Assembly: GCF_030316845.1 (NCBI RefSeq)
Contig: NZ_JASZYS010000006.1
Coordinates: 310,001 to 374,000, forward strand
Length of the DNA stretch: 64,000 nt
Origin: Variovorax davisae
GTDB taxonomy: Bacteria > Pseudomonadota > Gammaproteobacteria > Burkholderiales > Burkholderiaceae_C
Direction: 5' to 3'
A model generated the notes under the pieces. The model was not told the origin of the DNA. It saw only the letters and a list, made by a program, of their open reading frames with translations, and searched no databases. Position numbers and translations under genes: made by a program. Below, piece by piece: positions 38,405 to 47,217 of the stretch (position 1 is the stretch's first letter; every line of letters begins with the position of its first letter).

Positions 38405-40048
38405 ATGAACGGATTGATGATGGATCAGCCGCTGCTGATCTCCAGCCTCCTCACCCACGCCGAGCGCCACCACGGCGACCAGCAGATCGTCTCGCGCCGC
38501 GTCGAAGGCGACCTGCACCGCTACACCTACCGCGAGCTCGGCCAGCGTGCGCGCCGGCTCGCCAACGCGCTCGCCGCGCGCGGCATCGAGAAGGGCGAGC
38601 GGGTCGCCACGCTGGCCTGGAACGGCTACCGCCACATGGAGCTGTACTACGCGGCCTCCGGCTCGGGCGCGGTGCTGCACACGCTCAACCCGCGCCTGCA
38701 CCCCGACCAGGTGGTGTGGATCGCCGACCACGCCGAAGACGAGATCCTGTTCTTCGACCTGAGCTTCCTGCCGCTGATCGAGGCCATCGCCTCGCGCGTG
38801 TCGACCATCAAGGCCTTCGTCGCCATGACCGACCGCGCCCACATGCCGGCCGAGTCGAAGGTGCCCAACCTGCTGTGCTACGAGGAACTGATCGAGGACC
38901 ACTCGCCCGACTTCATGTGGCCGGTGTTCGACGAGAAGGCGGCTTCGTCGCTGTGCTACACCTCCGGCACCACCGGCAACCCGAAGGGCGCGCTCTACAG
39001 CCACCGCTCGACCATGCTGCACACCTATGCGGCGGCACTGCCCGATGCGCTGAACTGCTCGGCCAACGACGTCATCCTGCCGGTGGTGCCGATGTTCCAC
39101 GTCAACGCCTGGGGCCTGCCCTACATCGCGTGCATGGTCGGCGCCAAGCTGGTGTTCCCGGGCCCGTGGCTGGACGGCAAGTCGCTGCACGAGCTGTTCG
39201 AGGCCGAGGGCGTGACGGTCTCGGCCGGCGTGCCCACCGTGTGGCAGGGCCTGCTCGCCCATGTGGAGAGCAACGGCCTCCAGTTCAGCACCATGCGCCG
39301 CACCATCATCGGTGGCTCGGCCTGTCCGCCCGCCATGATGCGCGCCTTCCAGGAGCGCTACGACGTGCAGGTGCTGCACGCCTGGGGCATGACCGAGCTC
39401 AGCCCGGTGGGCGCGGTGTGCACGCTCAAGCCCTGCCACCGGTCGCTCGACGCCGAGCAGCGCCTGGCGCTGCAGTCCAAGCAGGGCCGCTCGGTGTTCG
39501 GCATCGACATGAAGATCGTCGGTGCCGACGGCGCCGAGCTGCCGCAGGACGGCAAGGCCTCGGGCGAGCTGATGGTGCGCGGCGCCTGGGTGATCTCGGG
39601 CTACTTCAAGGGCGAGGACGCGGGCCCGCTGGTCAAGGGTTGGTTCCCCACCGGCGACGTCTCGACCATCGACGCCGACGGCTTCATGCAGATCACCGAC
39701 CGCAGCAAGGACGTGATCAAGTCCGGCGGCGAATGGATCGGCTCCATCGACCTCGAGAACATCGCCATGGCGCATCCCGCCGTGGAGATGGCGGCCTGCA
39801 TCGCGGCGCGCCACGCCAAGTGGGACGAGCGCCCGCTGCTGATCGTGGTGAAGAAGCCGGGGCAGGATCTGACGCGCGAGGAACTCATCCGCTTCTACGA
39901 CGGCCGCATCGCCAAGTGGTGGACGCCCGACGACGTGGTCTTCGTCGAGCGCATCCCGCTGGGCGCCACCGGCAAGGTGCAGAAGAACCTGCTGCGCGAC
40001 GCCTACGGCGACCACCTCATGGCCGACGGCGGGCTGAGGTTCGCATGA
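38405..40048 (+). CDS. AMP-binding acyl-CoA synthetase
   Basis: A 547-residue ligase that activates a carboxylic acid with ATP and CoA. The P-loop is [13 protein letters not shown], the second core motif is WGMTELSP, and the hinge/C-terminal motifs are [15 protein letters not shown] and [11 protein letters not shown] with the catalytic Lys. It resembles medium- or long-chain fatty-acyl ligases of the AlkK type ([17 protein letters not shown]). Start ATG at 38405 is preceded by a weak GGAACC. The stop overlaps the exporter start (ATGA). Confidence 0.93.
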   Translation: MNGLMMDQPLLISSLLTHAERHHGDQQIVSRRVEGDLHRYTYRELGQRARRLANALAARGIEKGERVATLAWNGYRHMELYYAASGSGAVLHTLNPRLHPDQVVWIADHAEDEILFFDLSFLPLIEAIASRVSTIKAFVAMTDRAHMPAESKVPNLLCYEELIEDHSPDFMWPVFDEKAASSLCYTSGTTGNPKGALYSHRSTMLHTYAAALPDALNCSANDVILPVVPMFHVNAWGLPYIACMVGAKLVFPGPWLDGKSLHELFEAEGVTVSAGVPTVWQGLLAHVESNGLQFSTMRRTIIGGSACPPAMMRAFQERYDVQVLHAWGMTELSPVGAVCTLKPCHRSLDAEQRLALQSKQGRSVFGIDMKIVGADGAELPQDGKASGELMVRGAWVISGYFKGEDAGPLVKGWFPTGDVSTIDADGFMQITDRSKDVIKSGGEWIGSIDLENIAMAHPAVEMAACIAARHAKWDERPLLIVVKKPGQDLTREELIRFYDGRIAKWWTPDDVVFVERIPLGATGKVQKNLLRDAYGDHLMADGGLRFA

Positions 40049-41052
40049 CCGCCCTGTCCGTCGCTGCCTGGCCGGCGCGCAGCCGCACGCTCTTTCCCGG
40101 CGTGCTGGCCTGCGCGGTGGTCGCCGCCGCCGCCACCTTCCTGTCGCAGCACTACGGTGCGCCGGTGATGCTGTTCGCGCTGATCCTCGGAATGGCGATG
40201 AACTTCCTCTCGGTCGACGGCGCCTGCAAGCCCGGCATCGAGTTCACGGCGCGCCAGGTGCTGCGCTGGGGCGTGGCGCTGCTGGGCCTGCGCATCACCG
40301 CCGCGCAGGTGGTGGCGCTGGGCTGGCATCCGGTGCTGCTGGTGGTGCTGTCGGTGGTGCTGACCATCGGCGTGTCGATGGTGGTCGCCAAGCTGATGGG
40401 CTTCCAGTCGCTGTTCGGCCTGCTCAGCGGCGGCGCCACGGCGATCTGCGGCGCATCGGCCGCGCTGGCGCTGGCGGCGGCGCTGCCGGCGCATCCGCAG
40501 AAGGAGCGCGCGACGCTGTTCACGGTGGTCGGCGTCTCGGCGCTGTCGACCTTCGCCATGATCGCCTATCCGATGATCGCGCACGCCCTCGGGCTCGACG
40601 AGCGCGCCGCCGGGATCTTCCTCGGCGCCACGATCCACGACGTGGCGCAGGTGGTCGGCGCCGGCTACGGCATGTCGAAGGACACCGGCGACATCGCCAC
40701 CCTGGTCAAGCTCATGCGGGTGGCGATGCTGCTGCCGGTGATCGTCTTCGCCGTGATGTGCACGCGCGCCGCCGGCAAGGGGGCCGGGGGCCCGCGCCCG
40801 CCGCTGCTGCCGTGGTTCGCCGTTGCCTTCGCGCTGCTGGTCGCCGTCAACAGCACCGGCTGGATTCCGAAGCTGCTGGCCGACGCCGGCAGCGACTGCT
40901 CGCGCTGGTTCCTGGTGGCCGCCATCGCCGGCATCGGCATGAAGACGCAGTTGCGCGACCTCGCCACGGTGGGACTGAAGCCCGTCGTCCTGATGTTGGG
41001 CGAAACGGTGTTTCTCGCCATACTGGCGATCGCGCTGATTCGCTGGATCTAG
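40045..41052 (+). CDS. YeiH-family putative sulfate/sulfite exporter
   Basis: A 335-residue membrane protein of the UPF0324/YeiH family (PSE), with about ten helices. Family-like stretches are LILGMAMNFL, GVALLGLRITAAQV, LLSGGATAICGASAALA and GATIHDVAQVVGAGYG. SuyZ-like members sit in sulfonate-degradation loci as presumed sulfite exporters. The 4-bp ATGA overlap ties it to the CoA ligase gene. With TauD upstream, removal of released sulfite would make sense. Confidence 0.88.
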   Translation: MTALSVAAWPARSRTLFPGVLACAVVAAAATFLSQHYGAPVMLFALILGMAMNFLSVDGACKPGIEFTARQVLRWGVALLGLRITAAQVVALGWHPVLLVVLSVVLTIGVSMVVAKLMGFQSLFGLLSGGATAICGASAALALAAALPAHPQKERATLFTVVGVSALSTFAMIAYPMIAHALGLDERAAGIFLGATIHDVAQVVGAGYGMSKDTGDIATLVKLMRVAMLLPVIVFAVMCTRAAGKGAGGPRPPLLPWFAVAFALLVAVNSTGWIPKLLADAGSDCSRWFLVAAIAGIGMKTQLRDLATVGLKPVVLMLGETVFLAILAIALIRWI

Positions 41053-41067
41053 ATTGAAACACCCCCC

Positions 41068-41139
41068 GAAGCGCCTGCGGCGCTTCCCCCCTCAAAGGGG
41101 GCGATACCAGCGGCCCGGCAAAGCCGGTTCCGCGGTATC
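41068..41139. repeat. Composite hairpin repeat
   Basis: Three hairpins in tandem: GAAGCGCC/GGCGCTTC (41068-41075 with 41079-41086, 3-nt loop); CCCCC/GGGGG (41087-41091 with 41097-41101); and GATACC/GGTATC (41103-41108 with 41134-41139) enclosing CCGGC/GCCGG (41115-41119 with 41123-41127). It lies in the 178-bp gap between the exporter and Bug genes. Dense C-rich hairpins of this kind are recurrent intergenic elements in Comamonadaceae, from general knowledge. It could attenuate read-through to the receptor gene. Confidence 0.6.
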
Positions 41140-41230
41140 CCTGGCCTTTGGCTGCGCCGGTTTCATGGGGCGCGGGCCACACCTGGTGCGGTGGAGCACT
41201 GAGATGAACAACTGACTGAGGAAACCGAAC

Positions 41231-42229
41231 ATGAATCCGAATCAATGGCGGCGCCGCTTGGTCCAGGCCGCGTGCCTGTCCTGCCTCGGCGTCTCGAGCC
41301 TCGCGATGGCCCAGGCCCAGCCGGCGGCGAAATGGCCCGAGAAGATGGTGCGCGTGATCGTGGCCGGCCCGGCCGGCGGCACCGCCGACATCATCGCGCG
41401 CCTGGTGGCCGACCAGATGTCGAAGGACACCGGGCAGCCCTTCGTGGTCGACCCCAAGCCCGGTGCGGGCGGCGTGCTGGCGGTCAACGAGCTCTCGAAC
41501 GCGCCGCACGACGGCCACACCCTGCTGGTGGGCGTCAATTCGCTCGTGAGCGAGATCCCGCACATCATCAAGCTGCGGGTGGACATGGCCAAGGAGATCA
41601 AGCCGGTGGCCGAGCTCGGCCACGGCGGCCTGGTGATGGTCGGCGCGCCCACGGTGCCGGCGAAGAACTTCCGCGAGCTGATGGCCTGGATCAAGGCCAA
41701 CCCCGGCAAGGTGAGCTATGCCTCGTACAGCGCCGGCACGGTGTCGCACGTGGCGGGGCTGCAGCTCAACAAGGCGGCCGGCGTCGACATGACGCACGTC
41801 GGCTACAAGGGCTCCACGCCGGCGCTCGCCGACGTGATGGGCGGCCACGTGCCGCTGATGTTCGACGGCATGGCGACCTCGCTGCCGTTGATCAAGGCCG
41901 GCAAGATCAAGGCCTTCGCGGTGAGCACCCCCAAGCGCTCGCCCTTGCTGCCCGAGGTGCCGACCTTCGCCGAGCTGGGCTATCCGCAACTGGAGACCGT
42001 CTCGTGGATGGGCCTCTGGCTCAAGCCCGACGTGCCCGCCGCGGTGCAGGCCAGCGTGCGCGAGGCGACGCAGAAGGCGCTCGCCCAGCCGGCGCTGCGC
42101 GCGCGCCTGCTCGACACCGGGCTGGAGGCCGGCGGCACCCGCACGCCGGAGGAACTCACGGGCTCGCTGGCGGCCGACTACCGGCGCGTGGGCGAGGTGC
42201 TCAAGTCGATCGACTTCAAGCCCGAGTGA
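41231..42229 (+). CDS. Bug/TctC-family periplasmic solute receptor
   Basis: A 332-residue receptor of the tripartite tricarboxylate transporter type. A Sec signal (1-28, LAMAQAQ) precedes VRVIVAGPAGGTADIIARLVAD, the family's carboxylate-binding loop; VNELSNAPHDGHTLL and GYKGSTPALADVMGG follow. No TctA/TctB membrane genes are near, as usual for orphan Bug proteins in Burkholderiales. It probably binds the acid used by the preceding operon. Confidence 0.93.
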   Translation: MNPNQWRRRLVQAACLSCLGVSSLAMAQAQPAAKWPEKMVRVIVAGPAGGTADIIARLVADQMSKDTGQPFVVDPKPGAGGVLAVNELSNAPHDGHTLLVGVNSLVSEIPHIIKLRVDMAKEIKPVAELGHGGLVMVGAPTVPAKNFRELMAWIKANPGKVSYASYSAGTVSHVAGLQLNKAAGVDMTHVGYKGSTPALADVMGGHVPLMFDGMATSLPLIKAGKIKAFAVSTPKRSPLLPEVPTFAELGYPQLETVSWMGLWLKPDVPAAVQASVREATQKALAQPALRARLLDTGLEAGGTRTPEELTGSLAADYRRVGEVLKSIDFKPE

Positions 42230-42244
42230 GTGGGCAAGGACGCC

Positions 42245-42898
42245 CTAGTCGCGCAGCGCGCGCAGCATGGCGTCCAGCAGCGCATCGGCCGACACGGCGC
42301 CGGCCAGCGCCAGCGAGCCGTCGAATACGAAGAAGGGCACCCCGCTGACCAGGTGGCGCACCTTGGCCTGCGGGTGGCGGGCGTGGCTGCGTTCGCCGCC
42401 AGCGGGAGGGGCCTCGGCCGGCAGGCCGCATTCGCGCGCCAGCTGCGCCAGCACCGACGCGTCGCCGATGTCCTGGCCGCCGTTGAAGTAGGCCATGAAG
42501 ATGCGGTCGATCAGCTGGCGCTGCTGGGCCTCGGTGCCGGCCGCGGCCGCCTGCGCCACCCGGGCGTGCGCCGCGGCCGTGTTCGGCAGCACGGCGATCC
42601 GGTCGAAGGCGAAATCGACCCCGGCCGCCTGGCCGGCCTGCAGCACCTGCGCGCGCCGCCGGGCGACGGCCTCGGGACTGCCCAGCCGGGCCACGTAGAA
42701 GGCCTGGTAGGGCAGGCCGGCCGCCGGCGTGTCGGGCAGCAGGGGGTACGAATGCCAAACCAACTGCAGCGGCACATCGGGCCGCAGCGCGGCGAGGCGG
42801 GTGGCGGCGGCGTCGAGCTGGCGCTTGCCGATCAGGCACCAGGGGCAGACGAAATCGAAGTAGACCTCGACCGTCAGCGCGGGCTCGGGCGGATGCAT
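42245..42898 (-). CDS. DsbA-family (FrnE-like) oxidoreductase
   Basis: A 217-residue thioredoxin-fold protein of the FrnE branch. The active site is Cys18-Pro-Trp-Cys21 in DFVCPWCLIG. The cis-Pro loop is in SGVPFFVFDG near residue 186. There is no signal peptide, so it works in the cytosol. It is convergent with the Bug gene (15-bp gap). Polyketide-linked or dithiol isomerase functions are known in the family; here none is indicated. Confidence 0.92.
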   Translation of the reverse strand: MHPPEPALTVEVYFDFVCPWCLIGKRQLDAAATRLAALRPDVPLQLVWHSYPLLPDTPAAGLPYQAFYVARLGSPEAVARRRAQVLQAGQAAGVDFAFDRIAVLPNTAAAHARVAQAAAAGTEAQQRQLIDRIFMAYFNGGQDIGDASVLAQLARECGLPAEAPPAGGERSHARHPQAKVRHLVSGVPFFVFDGSLALAGAVSADALLDAMLRALRD

Positions 42899-42996
42899 GC
42901 TGTGCTCCTGTGGAAGGTGGCCGCACCCGGGTGGCGCGGCGGGGGGAAGGCCCGTCGGGGCCGTGCCGCCAATCTATCGTCCGGAGGTCCCCGCGG

Positions 42997-43017
42997 CCCC
43001 CTCCGCGAAGGAGGGGG
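42997..43017. repeat. C/G hairpin repeat, copy 2
   Basis: CCCCCTCC / GGAGGGGG, 8-bp stem with a 5-nt loop GCGAA, in the divergent gap between the DsbA-like and porin genes. Flanked by GGGGAAGGCCCG-like sequence at 42949-42975, also found near 50751, so flank and hairpin both recur. Confidence 0.5.
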
Positions 43018-43091
43018 AAGCTCGGCCGCGGGGCCGTGGCGGGCCAGGGCCCAGGCCCTATCATCGCCCCCGGCCCATCCGAGGAGGTGCC

Positions 43092-44267
43092 ATGAAGAAG
43101 TCGCTGCTGACTCTGGCGGTCGTGGGAACCCTTCAGGCGGGTCAGGGCGCCTGTGCGGATCCGTCGGCCGACGAACCCGAGGACCCGGTCGGGTTCCATG
43201 GCCAGGTGATGCTCGACGCGATCCATGACGCCAAGCGGATGAACCCCCAGTGGCGTGCGACCTTGCGGCCGTCGCAGATCCCGGTCGACTGCCCCGGGGA
43301 CCCGGGCTGCGGCAAGGAAGGCGTCGGCACTTTCAGCGTGCGCCAGTCGAGCCTGGGCTTCAGGGCCAACATCCCGACCCCCATGGGGGCGATCAAGACC
43401 GACCTGAGCTTCGACCTGTTCGGCACCGATGGCGGAACCCATGTCCACTGGCTCAACGTGTGGGCCGAGCTCGGCGGCTTCGGCGTCGGCCAGTACGACT
43501 CCAACTTCATGGACATCGACGTGTTCCCGAACACCATCGACTACTGGGGCCCGAGCGGGATGATGTTCCTGCGCAATCCCCAGCTGCGCTACACCGCGCT
43601 CGACCGCGACGGCATGAAGCTCGCCCTGTCGCTGGAGGCGCCGAACTCGGTGCTCGACACCGGCAAGCTGTCCGAAGTCGACCCGGGTTTCGGCTTCGGC
43701 GTCCAGCCTTGGAACCGGCTGCCCGATGCGATCGGGTCGTTTCGCCTCGAGCGCGACTGGGGGCACCTGCGCGTGGCCGGCATGGTGCGGCAGGTGGGCT
43801 TCCAGTCCGCCGCCACGCCGCAGGGCCTTGCGTCGGGCCACAAGACCGGCTACGGCCTGAACCTGTCCGGGGCCTACAGGCTGCTCGGCAAGGACTCGAT
43901 CACCGGGCAGGTCGCCTACGGGCACGCGATCGCGAGCTATGCGAACGACGGCGGCGTCGACCTCGCACCCGGGCGCAACCTGCGGGCCGAGACCGTGCCT
44001 TCGACCGCCTGGCTGCTCTACTACAACCATGCATGGAGCGAGAAGTGGTCCAGCGCCATCGGCTACAGCGAACACCGCCAGAGCAACACCTTCGGCCAGT
44101 TGGGCAATGCCTTCCAGAAGGGCAGCTACGCCTCCGCCAACGTCCTGTACTACCCGGTCAGGAACATCACGGCGGGGCTCGAGTTCATCTGGGGCCGGCG
44201 CGAGAACAAGGATGGGGCGGCGCAACCCGATTCCCGGCTTCAGTTCTCGACCAAGCTCGTCTTCTGA
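43092..44267 (+). CDS. DcaP-like outer-membrane porin
   Basis: A 391-residue predicted beta-barrel. A Sec signal (1-22, ending GACA) is followed by alternating amphipathic strands, and the chain ends in Phe (KLVF) as outer-membrane proteins do. The layout (early FHGQVMLDAIHD strand, PVDCPGDPGCG loop, then SVRQSSLGFRA) resembles DcaP-type dicarboxylate porins. Loop cysteines near 57 and 62 may pair. The ATG has GAGGAGG upstream. A likely -10 is TATCAT at 43059-43064. Probably admits organic acids. Confidence 0.8.
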   Translation: MKKSLLTLAVVGTLQAGQGACADPSADEPEDPVGFHGQVMLDAIHDAKRMNPQWRATLRPSQIPVDCPGDPGCGKEGVGTFSVRQSSLGFRANIPTPMGAIKTDLSFDLFGTDGGTHVHWLNVWAELGGFGVGQYDSNFMDIDVFPNTIDYWGPSGMMFLRNPQLRYTALDRDGMKLALSLEAPNSVLDTGKLSEVDPGFGFGVQPWNRLPDAIGSFRLERDWGHLRVAGMVRQVGFQSAATPQGLASGHKTGYGLNLSGAYRLLGKDSITGQVAYGHAIASYANDGGVDLAPGRNLRAETVPSTAWLLYYNHAWSEKWSSAIGYSEHRQSNTFGQLGNAFQKGSYASANVLYYPVRNITAGLEFIWGRRENKDGAAQPDSRLQFSTKLVF

Positions 44268-44278
44268 CGGAGGAATGC

Positions 44279-44303
44279 CGCGGCGCCATCGTCCGGCGCC
44301 GCG
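44279..44303. terminator. Bidirectional hairpin between convergent genes
   Basis: A 9-bp perfect stem (44279-44287 with 44295-44303, GCGGCGCC/GGCGCCGC core) and a 7-nt loop lie between the stop codons of the porin and the membrane-protein genes. The position suits a shared terminator, though no T-run is seen on either strand. Confidence 0.5.
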
Positions 44304-44307
44304 CGCT

Positions 44308-44949
44308 TCAACCGCCCAGCGCGATGACGATCAGCTCGATGGTCACGCCCAGCACCACCATCAGCAGTGCGGCCCGCCAGGGCGGGGTGCCGGCGTAGCG
44401 GCCCCATTCGTAGCCGCAAAGGAACAGCATCACGATGGCGATCGCGGCGGATGCGCGCATCGCGGTGCGCAGGTCGGAGAAGAAGACGAAGGGCAGCGTC
44501 GGCGGAAAGGTCGAGAGGAAGACCAGCAGGAAGACGCCCAGGCCGCCGACCACGTCCCGCCGCTTCAGCACGCGGGCCGGGGCGACGTGCGCGGGCTGGG
44601 ACAGCATCCATTGGCGCGTGCGTTCGAACTCCGGTCGCCCGAGCGCGTCCGACAGCGGGCCCAGCTCCTGGGCGATCAGCCCGTGCGCCTCGTCGGGTTT
44701 CTGGCTGGAAACCACCTGGCGCCAGAGCATCGCCTGGCGGGCGCGGCCGACGATGCTGCGCAGCATGAACATCACGCCATCGACGAGGCCCCAGGCGATG
44801 TTGCAGCCGAGGGCCGCGAGCAGCATGGCGCGCACTTCCTTCGGCCCCGCCGAAGCCACGCTCAATGTGCCGGTGAAGGTCAGGACCATGAAGAGCCCGA
44901 ACAGGATCTCCGAGTTGCGATCGATCGGGTCCAGCACACGGTGGCTCAT
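44308..44949 (-). CDS. VIT1/CCC1-like membrane protein
   Basis: A 213-residue membrane protein with about five helices. The N-terminal half (LFGLFMVLTFTGTLSVAS, then AMLLAALGCNIAWGLVDGVM) resembles VIT1/CCC1-type proteins. These move iron or manganese in some organisms. The typical metal-binding cytosolic helix is only partly visible. GGAGACAAC precedes the ATG. No operon partner; function tentative. Confidence 0.72.
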   Translation of the reverse strand: MSHRVLDPIDRNSEILFGLFMVLTFTGTLSVASAGPKEVRAMLLAALGCNIAWGLVDGVMFMLRSIVGRARQAMLWRQVVSSQKPDEAHGLIAQELGPLSDALGRPEFERTRQWMLSQPAHVAPARVLKRRDVVGGLGVFLLVFLSTFPPTLPFVFFSDLRTAMRASAAIAIVMLFLCGYEWGRYAGTPPWRAALLMVVLGVTIELIVIALGG

Positions 44950-45221
44950 GTTGTCTCCATGCGGTCGGGCATCACGCGTCGACCCAGTGTACGTTCGCCG
45001 CCGCGGTCCCGGACGCATCGAACGCGCCGCTCGCCCGTCGGGGATGCGGTGCGCCCGCAACTCGCCGAGCGCGAAGGTGTGATCGCGGTGATGGGACTGG
45101 CCGGCCTGTGCCGCCGCCTGTGACGACGGCGCCTTTGCCGTTCCGTCGGGCGGGCATGGACGCCGCTGACGCCGCCAAGCACAATGCACCCGCTCCCGGT
45201 CATGTGGGGCAGGAGGAATCC

Positions 45222-46091
45222 ATGAAAGCTCGGTGGCTGGCGCCGTGTGCGCTCGTGCTCGTCTCGTTCCTGCTCGGCGCCTGCGCCAACCCGCCCGGCG
45301 CGGCGCCCGGGGGCCCGCTGCCGCGGGTCGTGCAGACACAGACCCTCAAACTCGGCTACAGGGAGGATGCGCAGCCCTTCTCCTTCAAGGGTTCCGACGG
45401 CAAGCCGGCCGGCTATTCGGTGGCCCTGTGCCAGCGGGTCGCGGCGTCCATCCAGGCCCAGCTCAAGCTGCCCAAGCTCCAGGTGCAATGGGTTCCCGTG
45501 ACCGCCGCCACCCGGATGCAGGCGGTCAACGACGGCAGCGTGGACATCGAATGCGGCAGCACCACGCGCACGCTGGGCCGCGAGCAGCAGGTGGATTTCA
45601 GCAACACGATCTGGGTCGAGGGTGCCTCCTTCGTGACGCAGGCATCGTCGCCCATGGCGCGCGCCGCCGACCTCAATGGCAAGCGCGTGGGCGTCATCCC
45701 CGGCACCACCACCGATGCGGTGCTCAAGAGCCTGGCGGCGCGCGGCATCGTGCCCGTGCTGGTGCCGATGCAGACCCACACCGAGGGCATCGCGGCGGTG
45801 CGCACCGCCCGCGTCGACGCCTATGCCACCGATCGCCTGATCCTGCTGGGCGAAGCGCTCGGGCAGCCTTCCACGGTGGCGCTCAAGCTCAGCGACGACT
45901 ACCTGTCCATCGAGCCTTATGCGCTGATGATGCGGCGCGACCCCGACCTGCGGCTGGCGGTGAACCGCGGCTTGGCCGAGACCTACCGCAGCGGCGCGAT
46001 CGTCGAGCTGTTCAAGCAGTCCTTCCCGGCCGGCGCGCGACCCTCGCCGCTGCTGGAGGCCGCCTACATCCTGAACGCGCTGGAAGAGTAG
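45222..46091 (+). CDS. Amino-acid-type substrate-binding lipoprotein (SBP_bac_3)
   Basis: A 289-residue extracytoplasmic solute-binding protein of family 3. The signal ends LLGAC with lipid Cys21. The start of the mature domain (LKLGYREDAQPFSF) and the Arg-carrying ligand loop (VDIECGSTTRTLGREQQVDF) match polar amino-acid binders such as glutamate/aspartate receptors. No ABC permease or ATPase gene is adjacent, so it may serve a distant transporter or act in sensing. AGGAGGAATCC precedes the ATG. Confidence 0.9.
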   Translation: MKARWLAPCALVLVSFLLGACANPPGAAPGGPLPRVVQTQTLKLGYREDAQPFSFKGSDGKPAGYSVALCQRVAASIQAQLKLPKLQVQWVPVTAATRMQAVNDGSVDIECGSTTRTLGREQQVDFSNTIWVEGASFVTQASSPMARAADLNGKRVGVIPGTTTDAVLKSLAARGIVPVLVPMQTHTEGIAAVRTARVDAYATDRLILLGEALGQPSTVALKLSDDYLSIEPYALMMRRDPDLRLAVNRGLAETYRSGAIVELFKQSFPAGARPSPLLEAAYILNALEE

Positions 46092-46168
46092 CCGGGCCGT
46101 TTCCACGCCGCTCGCTCCCGGGGCGCCGCAGTGCTACGCTATGCGGCACACGAGCGCAGGAGACAACC

Positions 46169-46399
46169 ATGACGGCCAGCTACGTGGAAATACAAGGCGC
46201 CCAGGCGGATGTCGATCTCTGGGACGGGCTCATCAGGGACCACAACGCCCTGATCGTCGCCATGATGCAGAAGATGTCCGAGGTGGCCAACCCGGACGCG
46301 GTGTGGTTCGACGAGCGGATCACGGAGGCCGAAGGCATCGAGAATCGCCTGGTCGTCGGACTCGACCGCGCCCAGCGCCGGTTGCGCGGATTGATCTAG
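46169..46399 (+). CDS. Small acidic protein of unknown function
   Basis: A 76-residue protein starting MTASYVEIQGAQADVDLWD, helical and acidic, with GLIRDHNALIVAMMQKMSEV and an Arg-rich end. CAGGAGACAACC precedes the ATG, and a TACGCT -10-like element lies at 46135-46140, 28 bp before it. The stop overlaps the convergent phaZ stop by 4 bp. No family recognised. Confidence 0.65.
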   Translation: MTASYVEIQGAQADVDLWDGLIRDHNALIVAMMQKMSEVANPDAVWFDERITEAEGIENRLVVGLDRAQRRLRGLI

Positions 46400-47217
46400 G
46401 CCGCGTGCTGGTCCATGAAGCGCTCGACGCGCCGCGCAGTCTGCGCGGCGCGGGTCAGCACGAAGAGATGCCCGCAGTCGACCGTCTCCAGCGTCGCCCG
46501 GGGCAGCCCGGCCGCGATGATGCGGCCGTTGACCGGCGGCACGATCGGATCGTCGCTGCCCATCATCACGAGCGCCGGCGCCTGCACCCGCTTGAGCCAT
46601 GGCCAGCTGGTCCAGCCCGCGGTGGCGAGCAACTGGTAGAAGTAGCCGTGCCAGCTCGGGCTGCGCATGGATTGGGCATGCAGCTGCAGCAGCTCGCTTT
46701 CGAAGCGCAGTTCGCCGCCGTAGAGGTCGCCGCCGATGCGCATCAGGTAGGCCGGATCGACGTAGCGCCGCGGGCTCAGCATCTTCAGCAGCACGTTGAG
46801 CCGGCCCGGCACCATGACGATGCCCGCGCAGGTGGCGGCCAGCGTCAGCGTGCTGCAGCGGCGCGGATGGTGGATCGCGAACTCCTGCGCCACGGCGCCG
46901 CCCCACGAGACGCCGAACACATGGGCGCGCTGCACGCCCAGGTGGGTGAGCAGGTCGGCGCCGAGCCGCGCGACGTCGCGCGGACGGTAGGGCAGCCAGG
47001 GCGCGGGCGATTCGCCGACGCCCGGCGCATCGAAGGTGACGACCCGCGTGCGCGCGAAGCGGGCCATGAAAGGCGCCATCGTCTCGACGCTGGCGCCGAT
47101 GCCGTTGAACAGCAGCAGGGTGCGTTCGGCGTCCGGCGCGCCGCCGATGGCGACGCGCAGGCGCTGGCTTCCGAGGCGGACCGTGAAGGTCTCCAGAGGC
47201 GGGGCCCCGGCCTTCAT
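46396..47217 (-). CDS. phaZ: PHA depolymerase-like alpha/beta hydrolase
   Basis: A 273-residue alpha/beta hydrolase. Its start (LLLFNGIGASVETMAPFMARF) and VVTFDAPGVGESPAP resemble intracellular medium-chain PHA depolymerases. The nucleophile is Ser104 in GVSWGG; the Asp lies in MGSDDPIVPP and the His in VDCGHLFVL. It overlaps the PHA synthase stop by 4 bp (ATGA, 47214-47217). It should release hydroxyacids from polyhydroxyalkanoate. Confidence 0.85.
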   Translation of the reverse strand: MKAGAPPLETFTVRLGSQRLRVAIGGAPDAERTLLLFNGIGASVETMAPFMARFARTRVVTFDAPGVGESPAPWLPYRPRDVARLGADLLTHLGVQRAHVFGVSWGGAVAQEFAIHHPRRCSTLTLAATCAGIVMVPGRLNVLLKMLSPRRYVDPAYLMRIGGDLYGGELRFESELLQLHAQSMRSPSWHGYFYQLLATAGWTSWPWLKRVQAPALVMMGSDDPIVPPVNGRIIAAGLPRATLETVDCGHLFVLTRAAQTARRVERFMDQHAA

